Below are positions 40,091 through 49,367 of a stretch of DNA of 64,000 nucleotides, piece by piece (positions within the stretch are counted from its first letter, which is position 1; each line of letters opens with the position of its first letter). Both the position numbers and the translations under genes were made by a program. The stretch comes from Arthrobacter sp. MMS18-M83. Lineage in GTDB: Bacteria; Actinomycetota; Actinomycetes; Actinomycetales; Micrococcaceae. The notes under the pieces are model-generated. The model ran no database searches. It had not been told where the DNA came from and was given only the letters and a program-made list of their open reading frames with translations. The stretch lies in contig NZ_CP113343.1 in NCBI RefSeq assembly GCF_026683955.1, positions 4,340,001-4,404,000 on the forward strand. The letters run 5' to 3'.

Positions 40091-41773
40091 ATGGCGGAAT
40101 TCATTTATACGATGACCAAGGCTCGCAAGGCCGTTGGCGAAAAACTTATCCTGGACGATGTCAGCATGTCGTTCTTCCCTGGTGCGAAGATCGGCGTCGT
40201 TGGCCCGAACGGAGCCGGCAAATCCACGATCCTGAAGATCATGGCTGGCATCGACACACCGTCGAACGGCGAAGCCCGCCTCAGCCCCGGCTACTCCGTG
40301 GGTATCCTCCTGCAGGAGCCGCCCCTGAACGAGGAAAAGACTGTCCTGGGCAACGTCCAGGAAGGCGTAGGCGAGATCTACTCGAAGATCCAGCGCTTCA
40401 ACGAGATCTCCGAGGAAATGGCCAACCCGGATGCCGACTACGACACACTCCTGGAGGAAATGGGCCACCTCCAGGAAGCCATCGATGCTGCAGATGCCTG
40501 GGACATCGATTCCCAGCTCGAACAGGCCATGGACGCGCTGCGCTGCCCGCCGGGCGACTCCGACGTGACTGTCCTGTCAGGTGGTGAGCGCCGCCGCGTG
40601 GCGCTGTGCAAACTCCTCCTCCAGAAGCCTGACCTCCTCCTCCTTGACGAGCCCACCAACCATTTGGATGCCGAAAGCGTCCTGTGGTTGGAGCAGCACT
40701 TGTCTTCCTACCCCGGCGCCGTCCTCGCGATCACTCACGATCGCTACTTCCTGGACCACGTCGCCGAGTGGATCTGTGAAGTCGACCGCGGCCGCCTGTA
40801 CCCCTATGAAGGCAACTACTCCACTTACTTGGAGAAGAAGCGCGCCCGTCTGGAAATCCAGGGCAAGAAGGACGCCAAGCAGGCCAAGCGGCTCACCGAA
40901 GAACTCGAATGGGTCCGTTCCAACGCCAAGGGCCGCCAGACCAAGTCGAAGGCTCGTCTGGCCCGGTACGAGGAAATGGCAGCCGAGGCCGACCGCACCA
41001 GGAAGCTCGACTTCGAGGAAATCCAGATTCCGCCGGGACCGCGCCTGGGTGGCCTGGTCCTGGAAGCGAAGAACCTGCAGAAGGGGTTCGAAGACCGGAC
41101 CTTGATCGACGGGCTTTCGTTCTCCCTTCCCCGCAACGGCATTGTTGGTGTCATCGGCCCCAATGGCGTCGGCAAGACCACCTTGTTCAAGACCATCGTT
41201 GGGCTAGAACCCCTCGACGGCGGCGACCTCAAGGTCGGCGACTCCGTGAAGATCTCCTACGCCGACCAGAGTCGCGGTGGCATCGACCCCAACAAGACGC
41301 TCTGGGAGGTCGTCTCCGACGGTCTCGACTTTATCCAGGTCGGACACGTTGAAATGCCGTCCCGCGCCTACGTCGCGGCCTTCGGCTTCAAGGGTCCAGA
41401 CCAGCAGAAGAAGGCTGGGGTGCTTTCCGGCGGTGAGCGCAACCGTCTTAACCTGGCGCTGACCCTCAAGCAAGGCGGAAACCTGCTGTTGCTTGACGAG
41501 CCCACCAACGACCTCGACGTCGAAACCCTCAGCAGCCTGGAGAACGCCCTGCTCGAGTTCCCCGGCTGCGCCGTGGTGGTCTCTCACGACCGGTGGTTCC
41601 TCGACCGAGTCGCCACCCACATCCTGGCTTATGAAGGCGATGAGGAAAACCCCTCGAAGTGGTACTGGTTCGAGGGGAACTTCGAGTCGTACGAGGAAAA
41701 CAAGGTGGAGCGACTCGGCCCGGACGCTGCCAAGCCGCACCGTGTGACGCACCGCAAGTTGACCCGCGACTAA
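40091..41773 (+). CDS. ettA: energy-dependent translational throttle protein EttA (ABC-F)
   Basis: A 560-residue tandem ABC protein of the ABC-F class with no membrane segment. Two cassettes: Walker A IGVVGPNGAGKSTILKIMAG near residue 34 and GVIGPNGVGKTTLFKTIVG near 352, signatures VLSGGERRRVALCKLLL and VLSGGERNRLNLALTLK, Walker B LLLLDEPTNHLDAESV and LLLLDEPTNDLDVETL. The linker between them (KKRARLEIQGKKDAKQAKRL, AKGRQTKSKARLARYEEMA) is the P-site tRNA interaction motif. EttA binds the ribosomal E site and gates translation according to the ATP/ADP ratio. The ATG 40091 lacks a Shine-Dalgarno; TAGATT sits 8-13 bases upstream and may be a -10 of a leaderless transcript. Confidence 0.95.
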   Translation: MAEFIYTMTKARKAVGEKLILDDVSMSFFPGAKIGVVGPNGAGKSTILKIMAGIDTPSNGEARLSPGYSVGILLQEPPLNEEKTVLGNVQEGVGEIYSKIQRFNEISEEMANPDADYDTLLEEMGHLQEAIDAADAWDIDSQLEQAMDALRCPPGDSDVTVLSGGERRRVALCKLLLQKPDLLLLDEPTNHLDAESVLWLEQHLSSYPGAVLAITHDRYFLDHVAEWICEVDRGRLYPYEGNYSTYLEKKRARLEIQGKKDAKQAKRLTEELEWVRSNAKGRQTKSKARLARYEEMAAEADRTRKLDFEEIQIPPGPRLGGLVLEAKNLQKGFEDRTLIDGLSFSLPRNGIVGVIGPNGVGKTTLFKTIVGLEPLDGGDLKVGDSVKISYADQSRGGIDPNKTLWEVVSDGLDFIQVGHVEMPSRAYVAAFGFKGPDQQKKAGVLSGGERNRLNLALTLKQGGNLLLLDEPTNDLDVETLSSLENALLEFPGCAVVVSHDRWFLDRVATHILAYEGDEENPSKWYWFEGNFESYEENKVERLGPDAAKPHRVTHRKLTRD

Positions 41774-41789
41774 GCGGATCCAATCGCGG

Positions 41790-41832
41790 AAGGCCGGCGC
41801 TCCTGGATAATATCTCCCGGGGCGCCGGCCTT
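41790..41832 (+). terminator. terminator between ettA and tesB
   Basis: AAGGCCGGCGC and GCGCCGGCCTT form a perfect 11-bp stem with a 21-base loop, followed by CTTCTT. It serves ettA and perhaps the convergent thioesterase gene. Confidence 0.78.
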
Positions 41833-41877
41833 CTTCGTGTGATGATCTTGGCCGCGTTGTGGCAGCGACGCAAGCAA

Positions 41878-42786
41878 CTACTGCGGAATCCGGAGCATGC
41901 CCTCCTGCGCCACGGTGGCGACGTGCAGGCCATCACGGCTGAAGATCTTGCCGGTGGCTAGTCCTCGCGCACCCTGGGCGCTGGGGGACTCCTGGACGTA
42001 AAGCAGCCATTCATCCACGCGCACGGGACGGTGCCACCACATGGCGTGGTCAAGGCTGGCTACACTCATGCCCGGCGTCATCCAACTCAATCCGTTCTTG
42101 CGCAGCACCGATTCCAAGATGGTGTAGTCGCTCGCGTAGGCCAGCGCGGCCAGGTGAAGGTTGGGATCGTCCGGCATCGGGCCGAAGGTCTTCATCCAGA
42201 CGGCATTGCTGGCTATCCGGTCCTTGGGCGCTTCCACATACAGTGCGGGATCGACGTGGCGCACATCGAAAGGCCGCTCGAAGGACATGTGGCGGGCCAA
42301 TGGGTGATCGTACTTCTGCAGGAGTTCCGCGGTACTCGGCAAGGATTCGGGGTCCGGAATTCCCACTGGCATGGAGGACTGGTGCTCCACGCCCTCTGCC
42401 TCGGTCTGGAAGGAAGCGATCATCGACAGGATCGGTTGGCCTTCCTGGTATGCATGCACCCGACGCGCTGAGAACGAGCGTCCGTCACGGAGCCGTTCGA
42501 CGCTGAAAGTGATGGGTTGGTTGGCATCCCCGGGACGAAGGAAATAGCCGTGCATCGAATGGACGGCTCGGTCCTCATCCACGGTGCGCATACCGGCCAC
42601 GAGTGATTGAGCCAGGACTTGGCCGCCGAACACCCGATGTCGGGGCTGTTTCTGGGACGGTCCGAGGAAGATGTCCTCGGCGGTTCTCGCGCCGTCGAAA
42701 TCAGCCAGGGACAGCAGTTCGATGAGGGTGGACGTCGGGTCCTCAATGGCAACCTGATGTTCCAGGCCGGCGTGCGCGTCAGTCAT
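41878..42786 (-). CDS. tesB: acyl-CoA thioesterase II
   Basis: A 302-residue double hot-dog thioesterase. Landmarks are RVFGGQVLAQSLVAGMRTVD near residue 50, HSMHGYFLRPGDANQPITFS near 76, the second repeat with FDVRHVDPALYVEAP, SDYTILESVLRKNG near 218, SVASLDHAMWWHRPVRVDEW near 240 with the active-site Asp, and ATGKIFSRDGLHVATVAQEG at the end. It hydrolyses medium and long acyl-CoA esters. It is divergent from the hypothetical gene at 42850. Confidence 0.95.
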   Translation of the reverse strand: MTDAHAGLEHQVAIEDPTSTLIELLSLADFDGARTAEDIFLGPSQKQPRHRVFGGQVLAQSLVAGMRTVDEDRAVHSMHGYFLRPGDANQPITFSVERLRDGRSFSARRVHAYQEGQPILSMIASFQTEAEGVEHQSSMPVGIPDPESLPSTAELLQKYDHPLARHMSFERPFDVRHVDPALYVEAPKDRIASNAVWMKTFGPMPDDPNLHLAALAYASDYTILESVLRKNGLSWMTPGMSVASLDHAMWWHRPVRVDEWLLYVQESPSAQGARGLATGKIFSRDGLHVATVAQEGMLRIPQ

Positions 42787-42849
42787 GGTTCGACTCTAGA
42801 CGCCGCACCGACCCCTCTCAACCGAGGACATGCCGGTAGAGTCGATGAT

Positions 42850-43524
42850 GTGTCCGATGTATTGACCCAGTCCTTCCGTTTCGTCGATCCCCGCGATCTG
42901 GCGGATCTCCGCACCTATGTCACGCGCGCCAAGAGCATCGACGACGGCGCGATTCGGCTTCAAGCAACCGGTCGCGTGCTGGCTGCATATGTCTGCGTCC
43001 TGAGGCCGCGTCTCCTGGGCGAATCGACCCCCACCATCCTCGGGCTGCGCACCATCGCCCTGGCGGATGACGCCCATGCGGACGTCACAGTGACCCTGTC
43101 CTCCGTCCTGGACCGCCTCGCGCGGTCCGGTGCTGACGACGTAGAGCTGGCCATCCCGCCGTCGACCGTTTCCGAGTCGTGGGCGGGAGTCGGGGCGCCC
43201 CGCAGCGGCTGGGAGCCGCTCGGTTCAGTGCCCGACGCCGAACTCAGGGCCGTGGCGAATGCTGGCATAGCGGAGGTGGCCGGGATTGTTCCGGATCAGC
43301 CTGGTGCTTTGATCGTCAACAATGCGAGGGCGGCGGTGTGGGGACGGGAGATTCCCGGGCTTGGCGGCGTGCCCGCAGGCGCGGCGTTCGCGGCCTTGGC
43401 TCTCGGTTTCCTTGGCGATCGGGAGCACCGCCTCTTCCGCAACGGGCGTTGGTTCCGGCTCAGCGGAAGCCGGGGCCACATCCTGGCGCGATCCGGATCA
43501 GGCCTGGGCTTCCAGGCTCGCTGA
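42850..43524 (+). CDS. conserved hypothetical protein
   Basis: About 224 residues, soluble, Ala/Arg-rich, with no recognised domain. Regular strand/helix alternation is seen (GRVLAAYVCVLRPRLLGES, TILGLRTIALADDAHADVTV, SVLDRLARSGADDVELAIPP, GREIPGLGGVPAGAAFAALA). I chose GTG 42850 (VSDVLTQSFRFVDPRDL) because further upstream the frame enters the divergent tesB; a TAGAGT 9 bases upstream could be the -10 of a leaderless message. No link with the neighbours is visible. Confidence 0.75.
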   Translation: MSDVLTQSFRFVDPRDLADLRTYVTRAKSIDDGAIRLQATGRVLAAYVCVLRPRLLGESTPTILGLRTIALADDAHADVTVTLSSVLDRLARSGADDVELAIPPSTVSESWAGVGAPRSGWEPLGSVPDAELRAVANAGIAEVAGIVPDQPGALIVNNARAAVWGREIPGLGGVPAGAAFAALALGFLGDREHRLFRNGRWFRLSGSRGHILARSGSGLGFQAR

Positions 43525-43586
43525 GCCCGCGTACGCGAACCCGGACGCACCGCGCCCGGGCCAACACAACCCAGACCCCTACGGGT

Positions 43587-44060
43587 TCAGGGCTGCTGGA
43601 CCGACGGGCTGTTCACCATGGTGAGTGCAGCCCGCTCCATGTAGTCCCACAGCGTGCCTTCATGCAGCGGAGACAAGCCGAGCGAATCCACTGCCGCGCG
43701 CATGTGGAAGAGCCATCGGTCCTTGGCTTCGGGCGTCACCTGGAACGGCATATGCCGCATCCGCAGGCGGGGGTGCCCACGTTCTTCGCTGTAGGTGCCT
43801 GGGCCACCCCAGTACTGCTCGAGAAACATGAGGAACCGGCGCTTAGCCGGGGCGAGGTCTTCCTCCGGGTACATGGGCCGGAGCAACGGATCTCCGGCGA
43901 CGCCGTCGTAAAAGACGTCGATGAGTCTCACGAAAGTCTCGTGGCCACCGATGGCCTCGTAGAAGCTGTCAGTGTAGGCAGGCTGGCTGAAGGGATCGTT
44001 TTGCATCAACTGCCGCCGCTCGGCTGGCTGCGGTGCTGCGGATTCCTGCTGGCTGCCCAT
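43587..44060 (-). CDS. glbO: group II truncated hemoglobin
   Basis: About 157 residues. After a Gln/Pro-rich N-terminus the 2-on-2 globin starts at FYEAIGGHETFVRLIDVFYD. DPLLRPMYPEEDLAPAKRRF (B/E helices), FLEQYWGGPGTYSEERGHPR and LRMRHMPFQVTPEAKDRWLF follow, with the proximal His in MRHMPF and the G8 Trp in DRWLF, the hallmarks of GlbO/trHbO. The role is oxygen or NO/H2O2 chemistry; in mycobacteria it supports respiration at low oxygen. ATG 44060 follows AGGTGAG, and the upstream channel gene ends 2 bases away, so the pair is cotranscribed. Confidence 0.94.
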   Translation of the reverse strand: MGSQQESAAPQPAERRQLMQNDPFSQPAYTDSFYEAIGGHETFVRLIDVFYDGVAGDPLLRPMYPEEDLAPAKRRFLMFLEQYWGGPGTYSEERGHPRLRMRHMPFQVTPEAKDRWLFHMRAAVDSLGLSPLHEGTLWDYMERAALTMVNSPSVQQP

Positions 44061-44061
44061 G

Positions 44062-44790
44062 TCACTCACCTGCTTTCTGCTCTTGAATCTTGAGAGATTC
44101 CTTTGAAGATTGAGGCGCACCGGATGCAGCGGTTTCAGCAGGCGCAGTACCCGGAGGTGCGGGCGGAACGTCGTCCGGGACGGCTGGTTCCTCCGGCACG
44201 TAGTCGCCTTGCGAGCGGTTGCCCACTCTCAGGATCTCTCCATTGCGCAGATACCAGATGGCGCCGTCTTCGGCCCGGAGCCTGGTGATCCGGAGGCCTA
44301 CGGATTCAACGGTGCCAATCACTTCGGTGGTCACGATCACATCGCCGATCCCGAACTGGTCCTCGATGGTGATGAAGATCCCGGACAGGAAATCACGGAT
44401 GAGCTGTTGGGCACCGAAGCCAATGGCCACACCCAAAATGCCGACGCTCGTGAGCAGCGGTGCGATATCCACATTCAGGTATTTGAGGACGTAGATGATG
44501 ACGATGACCACCACCACCACGCTCAGCACGCTGGTCAGCAGCGAGCCGATGGTGTGGGCGCGTTGGGCGCGTCGTTCATGGTCGAGCGCCCGGAAGGCCG
44601 GCTGGACCCACCTGAAATGCGCTTTCTTGAAGAAGCTGGTGCCCTCTGCCACGCTGCGGGTGATACGCAGAATGATGAACCGGGCCACAACCCAGACCAC
44701 CAACCCAATGCCCAGCGTCACGAAGATTGACACGAAATCGATCTTGGCTGCATCGGCCACGATGTTGTCGGTCGACGAGGCGACGTTCAT
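44062..44790 (-). CDS. small-conductance mechanosensitive channel (MscS family)
   Basis: A 242-residue channel with fewer N-terminal helices than other MscS. The first helix is VSIFVTLGIGLVVWVVARFI near residue 20, the second is SVLSVVVVVIVIIYVLKYLN near 88, and the pore-lining TM3 is LLTSVGILGVAIGFGAQQLI near 112. The beta domain that follows has EDQFGIGDVIVTTEVIGTVE and TRLRAEDGAIWYLRNGEIL. The C-terminus is a long Pro/Ala tail (EEPAVPDDVPPAPPGTAPAE). It relieves hypo-osmotic stress by releasing solutes. Confidence 0.93.
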   Translation of the reverse strand: MNVASSTDNIVADAAKIDFVSIFVTLGIGLVVWVVARFIILRITRSVAEGTSFFKKAHFRWVQPAFRALDHERRAQRAHTIGSLLTSVLSVVVVVIVIIYVLKYLNVDIAPLLTSVGILGVAIGFGAQQLIRDFLSGIFITIEDQFGIGDVIVTTEVIGTVESVGLRITRLRAEDGAIWYLRNGEILRVGNRSQGDYVPEEPAVPDDVPPAPPGTAPAETAASGAPQSSKESLKIQEQKAGE

Positions 44791-44936
44791 GTGCGGGAAT
44801 GCTCCTCACGGGATCCAATTGTTCGCCGGGCCCTTTTTGCCGGGCGCTGAACACTCTGTCCACGGTCAACCCTATCGCCGTAGCGTGGTCGCATGCGCAT
44901 TGTGATTCTTGGTGGAGCAGCCTCCTTGTCATCCAA

Positions 44937-45416
44937 CTAGCTGGCGACCGCCGTCGTGCTCGGCTCATGCAGAACGGGAAAGTTGACGCTCCGGGCGATG
45001 AAGCACACTTGGTTGGCCTCACGATGCAATTCGTCCATGAGGGAAACATGCGCGGGGTCGGCAACGGTGACCTGCGGCTTCAAGGTGACGTTCTCGAACT
45101 GTCCACTGCCATCACGGTTGAGGCGCATCATCCCCTCGGCATGGTCCACATAGTCCGTGACTACTACGCCGTGTTTGACCGCGACATGCAGGAAAGACAG
45201 CATGTGGCACTGGGACAGGGCGGTGAGGAGCAACTGTTCGGGGTTGTACCGGCTACGGTCGCCATGGAACGTCGGGTCCGAGGATCCCTTCAGGACGGGC
45301 AGCCCCGGGATCTCGACATCGTGGTCCCGGGAATAGCCGCGGTAAGTGGAGGTCCCGCTCCCCAGATTTCCGGTCCAGCGCACGGTGAGGGAGTAACGGT
45401 GTTCGTCCAGGCTCAT
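44937..45416 (-). CDS. OsmC/Ohr-family peroxiredoxin-like protein
   Basis: A 159-residue protein of the OsmC family. Features are EHRYSLTVRWTGNLGSGTST at the N-terminus, SRYNPEQLLLTALSQCHMLS near residue 57 with the first catalytic Cys, and HREANQVCFIARSVNFPV near 130 with the second, the Cys pair that reduces organic hydroperoxides. It is a single gene downstream of the pepN terminator. Its last codons overlap a 15-codon ORF on the other strand (44893-44940). Confidence 0.9.
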   Translation of the reverse strand: MSLDEHRYSLTVRWTGNLGSGTSTYRGYSRDHDVEIPGLPVLKGSSDPTFHGDRSRYNPEQLLLTALSQCHMLSFLHVAVKHGVVVTDYVDHAEGMMRLNRDGSGQFENVTLKPQVTVADPAHVSLMDELHREANQVCFIARSVNFPVLHEPSTTAVAS

Positions 45417-45457
45417 GTGGAAAGTCTACCGGCGGCACTCGCCGCGTTATGCGAAGG

Positions 45458-45487
45458 GGCCCCGGTCCAGGATGCGGAACCGGGGCC
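45458..45487 (-). terminator. terminator of pepN
   Basis: GGCCCCGGT and ACCGGGGCC form a perfect 9-bp stem with a 12-base loop, 26 bases past the pepN stop on the minus strand. Confidence 0.75.
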
Positions 45488-45512
45488 TGACGGTAATTTA
45501 CCTGGGGGTTTC

Positions 45513-48074
45513 TTAGACGTCTGCTGCGCGTGCCCTGAGGGCACGGGCAACGCCGTCGCGGTTTTCGAGCATCATGCGCCGCAGGGCGCTGCTGTCCGCC
45601 GGCAGCTCAGCCAGGAACTTGTCCGTGCGGTCCACCGTGGCCTGTGTGGTCAGCTGCGCCGGGTAGAGCCCGACGACGATCTGCTGGGCCAGCGCATGAG
45701 TGCGGTTGGCAACAATCTCCGGGACGGCCTCAAAGTACTTTTCGGCGTACGGTTCCAGTAGGGAGGTGTCCAGCACCCGCGTGAACCCGGCGACGGCCGA
45801 GCTTTGGATGGCATTGGAAAGCTCGCCGGTCACAACGATCTTCTTCCACGCAGTGGCCTTGGCCTCGGGAGTGGGAAGGGCTGCCGTCGCCTGTGCGGCG
45901 GCGTTCTGGCCGTTGGCTGTGTGGTCACGCTCGAGTTCGGAGTCGATCCGTTCCTGGCCTTGGCGGCCACCCACCACCAATGAGGTGAGGAGTTCCCAGC
46001 GCAAGTCCTGGTCAACGGTCAGTCCATCGAGGACCGTACTGCCGTCCAGGAGCGCCTGGACCGTGTCCAGTTGGGAGCTGCTGGCGGCAAGCAGCGCGAA
46101 GGACTTCACGAACTGGAGCTGGGCGTCCGATCCGGCAGTCACGGTGGACGAGAGTTCCCACAGCTTGTCCGCGGCGGCCACCGCGGCGGCATCCTTGTGC
46201 TCCGCTGCGACGTAGTACGTCAGTGTGGTGGCCAGTTGGCGGAGTTGGGTCTGGATCACGGAGGAATCGGTCTCGGACGCGATGTTCGCGAGAATTAGTT
46301 CGACGTAGCCGCGGGCCGGAGTCTCGCCATCGCGGGCCGCATCCCAGGCGGAGCCCCACACGAGGGTGCGGGGCAGGCTGCCGGCAAAGTCCTTCAGGTG
46401 GGCTTTTGCAGTGGCCCAGGATGCGGGGTCGAGGCGAACCTTTGCATAGGCGAGGTCGTCATCGTTGAGCAGGACCAGGTCCGGGCGTACCAACCCGGCA
46501 AGGGCGGGGACATCGGTCCGGGCGCCGTCGACGTCGAGCTCTTCCCTGTGGGTGCGTTCGAGCTTGCCGGCAGCTGAGAGGTTGTAGAAGCCAACCGCGA
46601 GGCGGTGTGGACGCAAGGTGGGCTGTTCGTCGATGGCTGTCTGCAGGATCGCAAACGAAGTGATGGTGCCGTCAGCGTCGGCCTTGAGCTCGGGGGCGAG
46701 CGTGTTGACGCCGGCGGTCTCGAGCCAGAGCTTGCCCCACTGGTCCAAGTCACGGCCACTGGCAGCTTCGAGTTCTTTCATGAGGTCGGCCAGCTCGGTG
46801 TTCTGCCAAGCATGCTTCTGGAAATACTCGCGGACGCCGGCCATGAACTGATCCTGCCCCACCCATGCAACCAACTGCCGTAGGACGGAAGCTCCCTTGG
46901 CATACGTGATGCCGTCGAAGTTGACCTCGACATCCTGGAGATCATTGATCTCGGCGAAAATCGGGTGGGTGGTGGGAAGTTGGTCCTGGCGGTATGCCCA
47001 CGATTTCTCCACGGAGGCGAAGGTGGTCCAGGCCCGGTCGAATTCGGTGTTTTCGACCGCGGCCAGGTGGGACATGTACTCGGCAAAGGACTCGTTGAGC
47101 CACAGGTCGTTCCACCAGCGCATCGTGACGAGGTCGCCAAACCACATGTGCGCCAGCTCGTGCAGCACTGTGATGGCCCGGCGTTCGACCTGGGCACCCG
47201 TGACCTTGCCACGGAAGACGTAGCCCTCAAGGATCGTCACGGCGCCTGCGTTTTCCATGGCGCCAGCGTTGAACTCGGGGACGAAAAGCTGGTCGTACTT
47301 CTCGAAGGGATAGGGGAAGCCGAACTGGGCCTCGAAGAACTCAAAGCCCTGGCGGGTCAGTTCGAAGATCTTGCCGGCGTCCAGGTACTGCATGAGGGAC
47401 TTGCGGGCAAAGACACCCAGGGGGATGACCCGGCCGTCGGAGCTGGTGACCTGGCTGCGAACCGCTTGGTATGGTCCCGCGATCAGGGCTGAGATGTAGG
47501 AAGAAATGCGGGGGGTGGGGGCGAAATGCCAGACAGAGCGCGCACCGCCGTCGTCCGCCGGAGTGGTTTCCACCGGGACGGGAGTGGGGGAGTTGGAGAT
47601 GAGATCCCAGTGCGAAGGGGCAGTGACCGTGAACGTAAATGCCGCTTTCAGGTCCGGCTGCTCGAACACGGCGAACATGCGGCGGGAATCGGGCACCTCG
47701 AACTGGGTGTACAGGTAGACCTCGTTGTCCACCGGATCCACGAATCGGTGCAGGCCTTCACCCGTGTTCATGTAGGGGGCGTCGGCAACTACCGTGAGCT
47801 CGTTCTCCACGGCCAGCTCCGGCAGTTGGATACGGACGCCGTCGGACACCACGGCGGGATCCAGCTCGGTGCCGTTCAGCGTCACGCTGTGCACGGTTTC
47901 CGTGATCGCGTCGATAAAGCTCGAGGCACCCTCGACGGCGGAGAACTTCACCACCGTGGTGGAGCCGAAGACCGCGGCGCCCTTCGTCAAGTCGAGGGTG
48001 ACGTCGTACGAGGTCACGGTGAGCAATTCTGCGCGCTGTGCCGCTTCTTCGCGCGTCAGGTTCAGGCCTGGCAA
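45513..48074 (-). CDS. pepN: aminopeptidase N (M1 family)
   Basis: An 853-residue cytoplasmic M1 zinc aminopeptidase. The exopeptidase motif is PEFNAGAMENAGAVTILEGY near residue 263, the zinc motif is VLHELAHMWFGDLVTMRWW near 305, and NESFAEYMSHLAAVE supplies the third ligand Glu. The C-terminal ERAP1-like helical domain is complete (SNAIQSSAVAGFTRVLDTSL). The start is TTG 48074 (MPGLNLTREEAAQRA), 7 bases after GGAGG; an upstream ATG frame at 48143 covers non-family sequence. It degrades peptides released by Clp and other proteases. Confidence 0.96.
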   Translation of the reverse strand: MPGLNLTREEAAQRAELLTVTSYDVTLDLTKGAAVFGSTTVVKFSAVEGASSFIDAITETVHSVTLNGTELDPAVVSDGVRIQLPELAVENELTVVADAPYMNTGEGLHRFVDPVDNEVYLYTQFEVPDSRRMFAVFEQPDLKAAFTFTVTAPSHWDLISNSPTPVPVETTPADDGGARSVWHFAPTPRISSYISALIAGPYQAVRSQVTSSDGRVIPLGVFARKSLMQYLDAGKIFELTRQGFEFFEAQFGFPYPFEKYDQLFVPEFNAGAMENAGAVTILEGYVFRGKVTGAQVERRAITVLHELAHMWFGDLVTMRWWNDLWLNESFAEYMSHLAAVENTEFDRAWTTFASVEKSWAYRQDQLPTTHPIFAEINDLQDVEVNFDGITYAKGASVLRQLVAWVGQDQFMAGVREYFQKHAWQNTELADLMKELEAASGRDLDQWGKLWLETAGVNTLAPELKADADGTITSFAILQTAIDEQPTLRPHRLAVGFYNLSAAGKLERTHREELDVDGARTDVPALAGLVRPDLVLLNDDDLAYAKVRLDPASWATAKAHLKDFAGSLPRTLVWGSAWDAARDGETPARGYVELILANIASETDSSVIQTQLRQLATTLTYYVAAEHKDAAAVAAADKLWELSSTVTAGSDAQLQFVKSFALLAASSSQLDTVQALLDGSTVLDGLTVDQDLRWELLTSLVVGGRQGQERIDSELERDHTANGQNAAAQATAALPTPEAKATAWKKIVVTGELSNAIQSSAVAGFTRVLDTSLLEPYAEKYFEAVPEIVANRTHALAQQIVVGLYPAQLTTQATVDRTDKFLAELPADSSALRRMMLENRDGVARALRARAADV

Positions 48075-48212
48075 GGTGGTGCCTCCAAGAATGGTTTGCA
48101 GAAAGCCGGCTGACTTCAGCCAATGCCGGCGCTGTGAAGTCATTCTTTCATTTGATCCCGGCTTGGCAAGGACGCTGGATCACAGTGTCGCCGGCCGGGG
48201 TAGCGTTGGATC

Positions 48213-49214
48213 ATGGGAAAGATGCGCGACTCGTTGGACCTCCGGGCACTGCGCTTTGCGGTGGCATTTCCGCTGCTGCTCGCCGCCGGATTTGCTGTGT
48301 GCGCACTCATGTTGCGCAACAACCTGCCTGAACCCGTCGCCATTGCATGGAATGCCGACGGCGGCAGCAGCTTTGCGCCGTTCGCCGCCTACGTGTCCGG
48401 CGGAACCGGCCTCATGGTCCTGACCGGATGGTTGGTCTTCATCCAAGCGGTTCCGCTCGCCAGGCCGGTGATCATGCGCCGGTTCATGATGGGCTTGGGT
48501 CTCATGGTGACGCTCTTCATCACCTCCGTGCTGGCCGCGGGACTCGTGGGACAAACGGGCCTCACCGATGCGCGTAACTCGCACGTTGATGCCACAGTCC
48601 TTGCGCTGGGTGCCGGTGCGGCCTTGCCCTTGGGCGTGGTCATGATGATGGCTTTCAAGCCTGATCCGCGCTGGACGCCGGAGGATGACGCCGCCCTCGA
48701 AGCCGAAGTAACTCTGAAGGAAGACCCCGGCCTGGCAGAGGATTCCATGCTGCTCTGGGTTCACGCGAGAAGCTCGGTGTTCGTGATGATCTGCGTGGCC
48801 ACCCTATTTCCTGCCATGTTGATCGCTATTGCGCTCCCGTGGCTGGGGGCATTGCTCGCGGCAACCGCCGTCATAGGAGCGTGTTTCCTCTTCGTCCGGG
48901 TGCGGGCTGACCGGGGAGGAGTGCAAGTCTTTCTGGCCGGAGTCCTGAAGGTCCTGACTGTGCCCGCCGTGGACATCGCCGGAGCTGCCGCACAAGAAAT
49001 CAGGGCCGCCGACTTTGGCGGCTGGGGACTCCGGCACCACGGAGGAGCCACGGCCGTCCTCGTGGGTAGCGGACCCGCCGTCGTCGTTCGCCAGGTCAGT
49101 GGCCGAAGGGTGGCTTTCAGCGCCGGGACCTCAGCGACGGCGGACCGGCTCGCTGGAATCCTGAACCGCGTCGCTGCCCGAGCCCAGCGAGGCGAGCAGC
49201 CGCCTGCTCCCTGA
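48213..49214 (+). CDS. DUF1648-containing membrane protein
   Basis: A 333-residue membrane protein. The N-terminus has RFAVAFPLLLAAGFAVCALM followed by NLPEPVAIAWNADGGSSFAP, the DUF1648 pattern (hydrophilic NxPxxVxxHWNxxG-like loop after helix 1). Further helices are GGTGLMVLTGWLVFIQAVPL, GLGLMVTLFITSVLAAGLVG, VFVMICVATLFPAMLIAIAL and WLGALLAATAVIGACFLFVR. The C-terminal part (DFGGWGLRHHGGATAVLVGS, VVVRQVSGRRVAFSAGTSAT) resembles the bPH-like end of such proteins and is probably cytoplasmic. Function unknown. It is divergent from pepN. Confidence 0.85.
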   Translation: MGKMRDSLDLRALRFAVAFPLLLAAGFAVCALMLRNNLPEPVAIAWNADGGSSFAPFAAYVSGGTGLMVLTGWLVFIQAVPLARPVIMRRFMMGLGLMVTLFITSVLAAGLVGQTGLTDARNSHVDATVLALGAGAALPLGVVMMMAFKPDPRWTPEDDAALEAEVTLKEDPGLAEDSMLLWVHARSSVFVMICVATLFPAMLIAIALPWLGALLAATAVIGACFLFVRVRADRGGVQVFLAGVLKVLTVPAVDIAGAAAQEIRAADFGGWGLRHHGGATAVLVGSGPAVVVRQVSGRRVAFSAGTSATADRLAGILNRVAARAQRGEQPPAP

Positions 49215-49367
49215 GCGCGGTGAGGTTCGCCGCGTCAGCAGGCTTCGCCTTAACCGGCTTCGTCTTAAGAGGTGGGCAACGGCCCGATCCTTGTAACCTA
49301 GTAACCGCATCCCTCACCGCCGCGCCCGGCCTTGCCGCGTTCGCGCGCCAGACTGAATGGACTTCCT

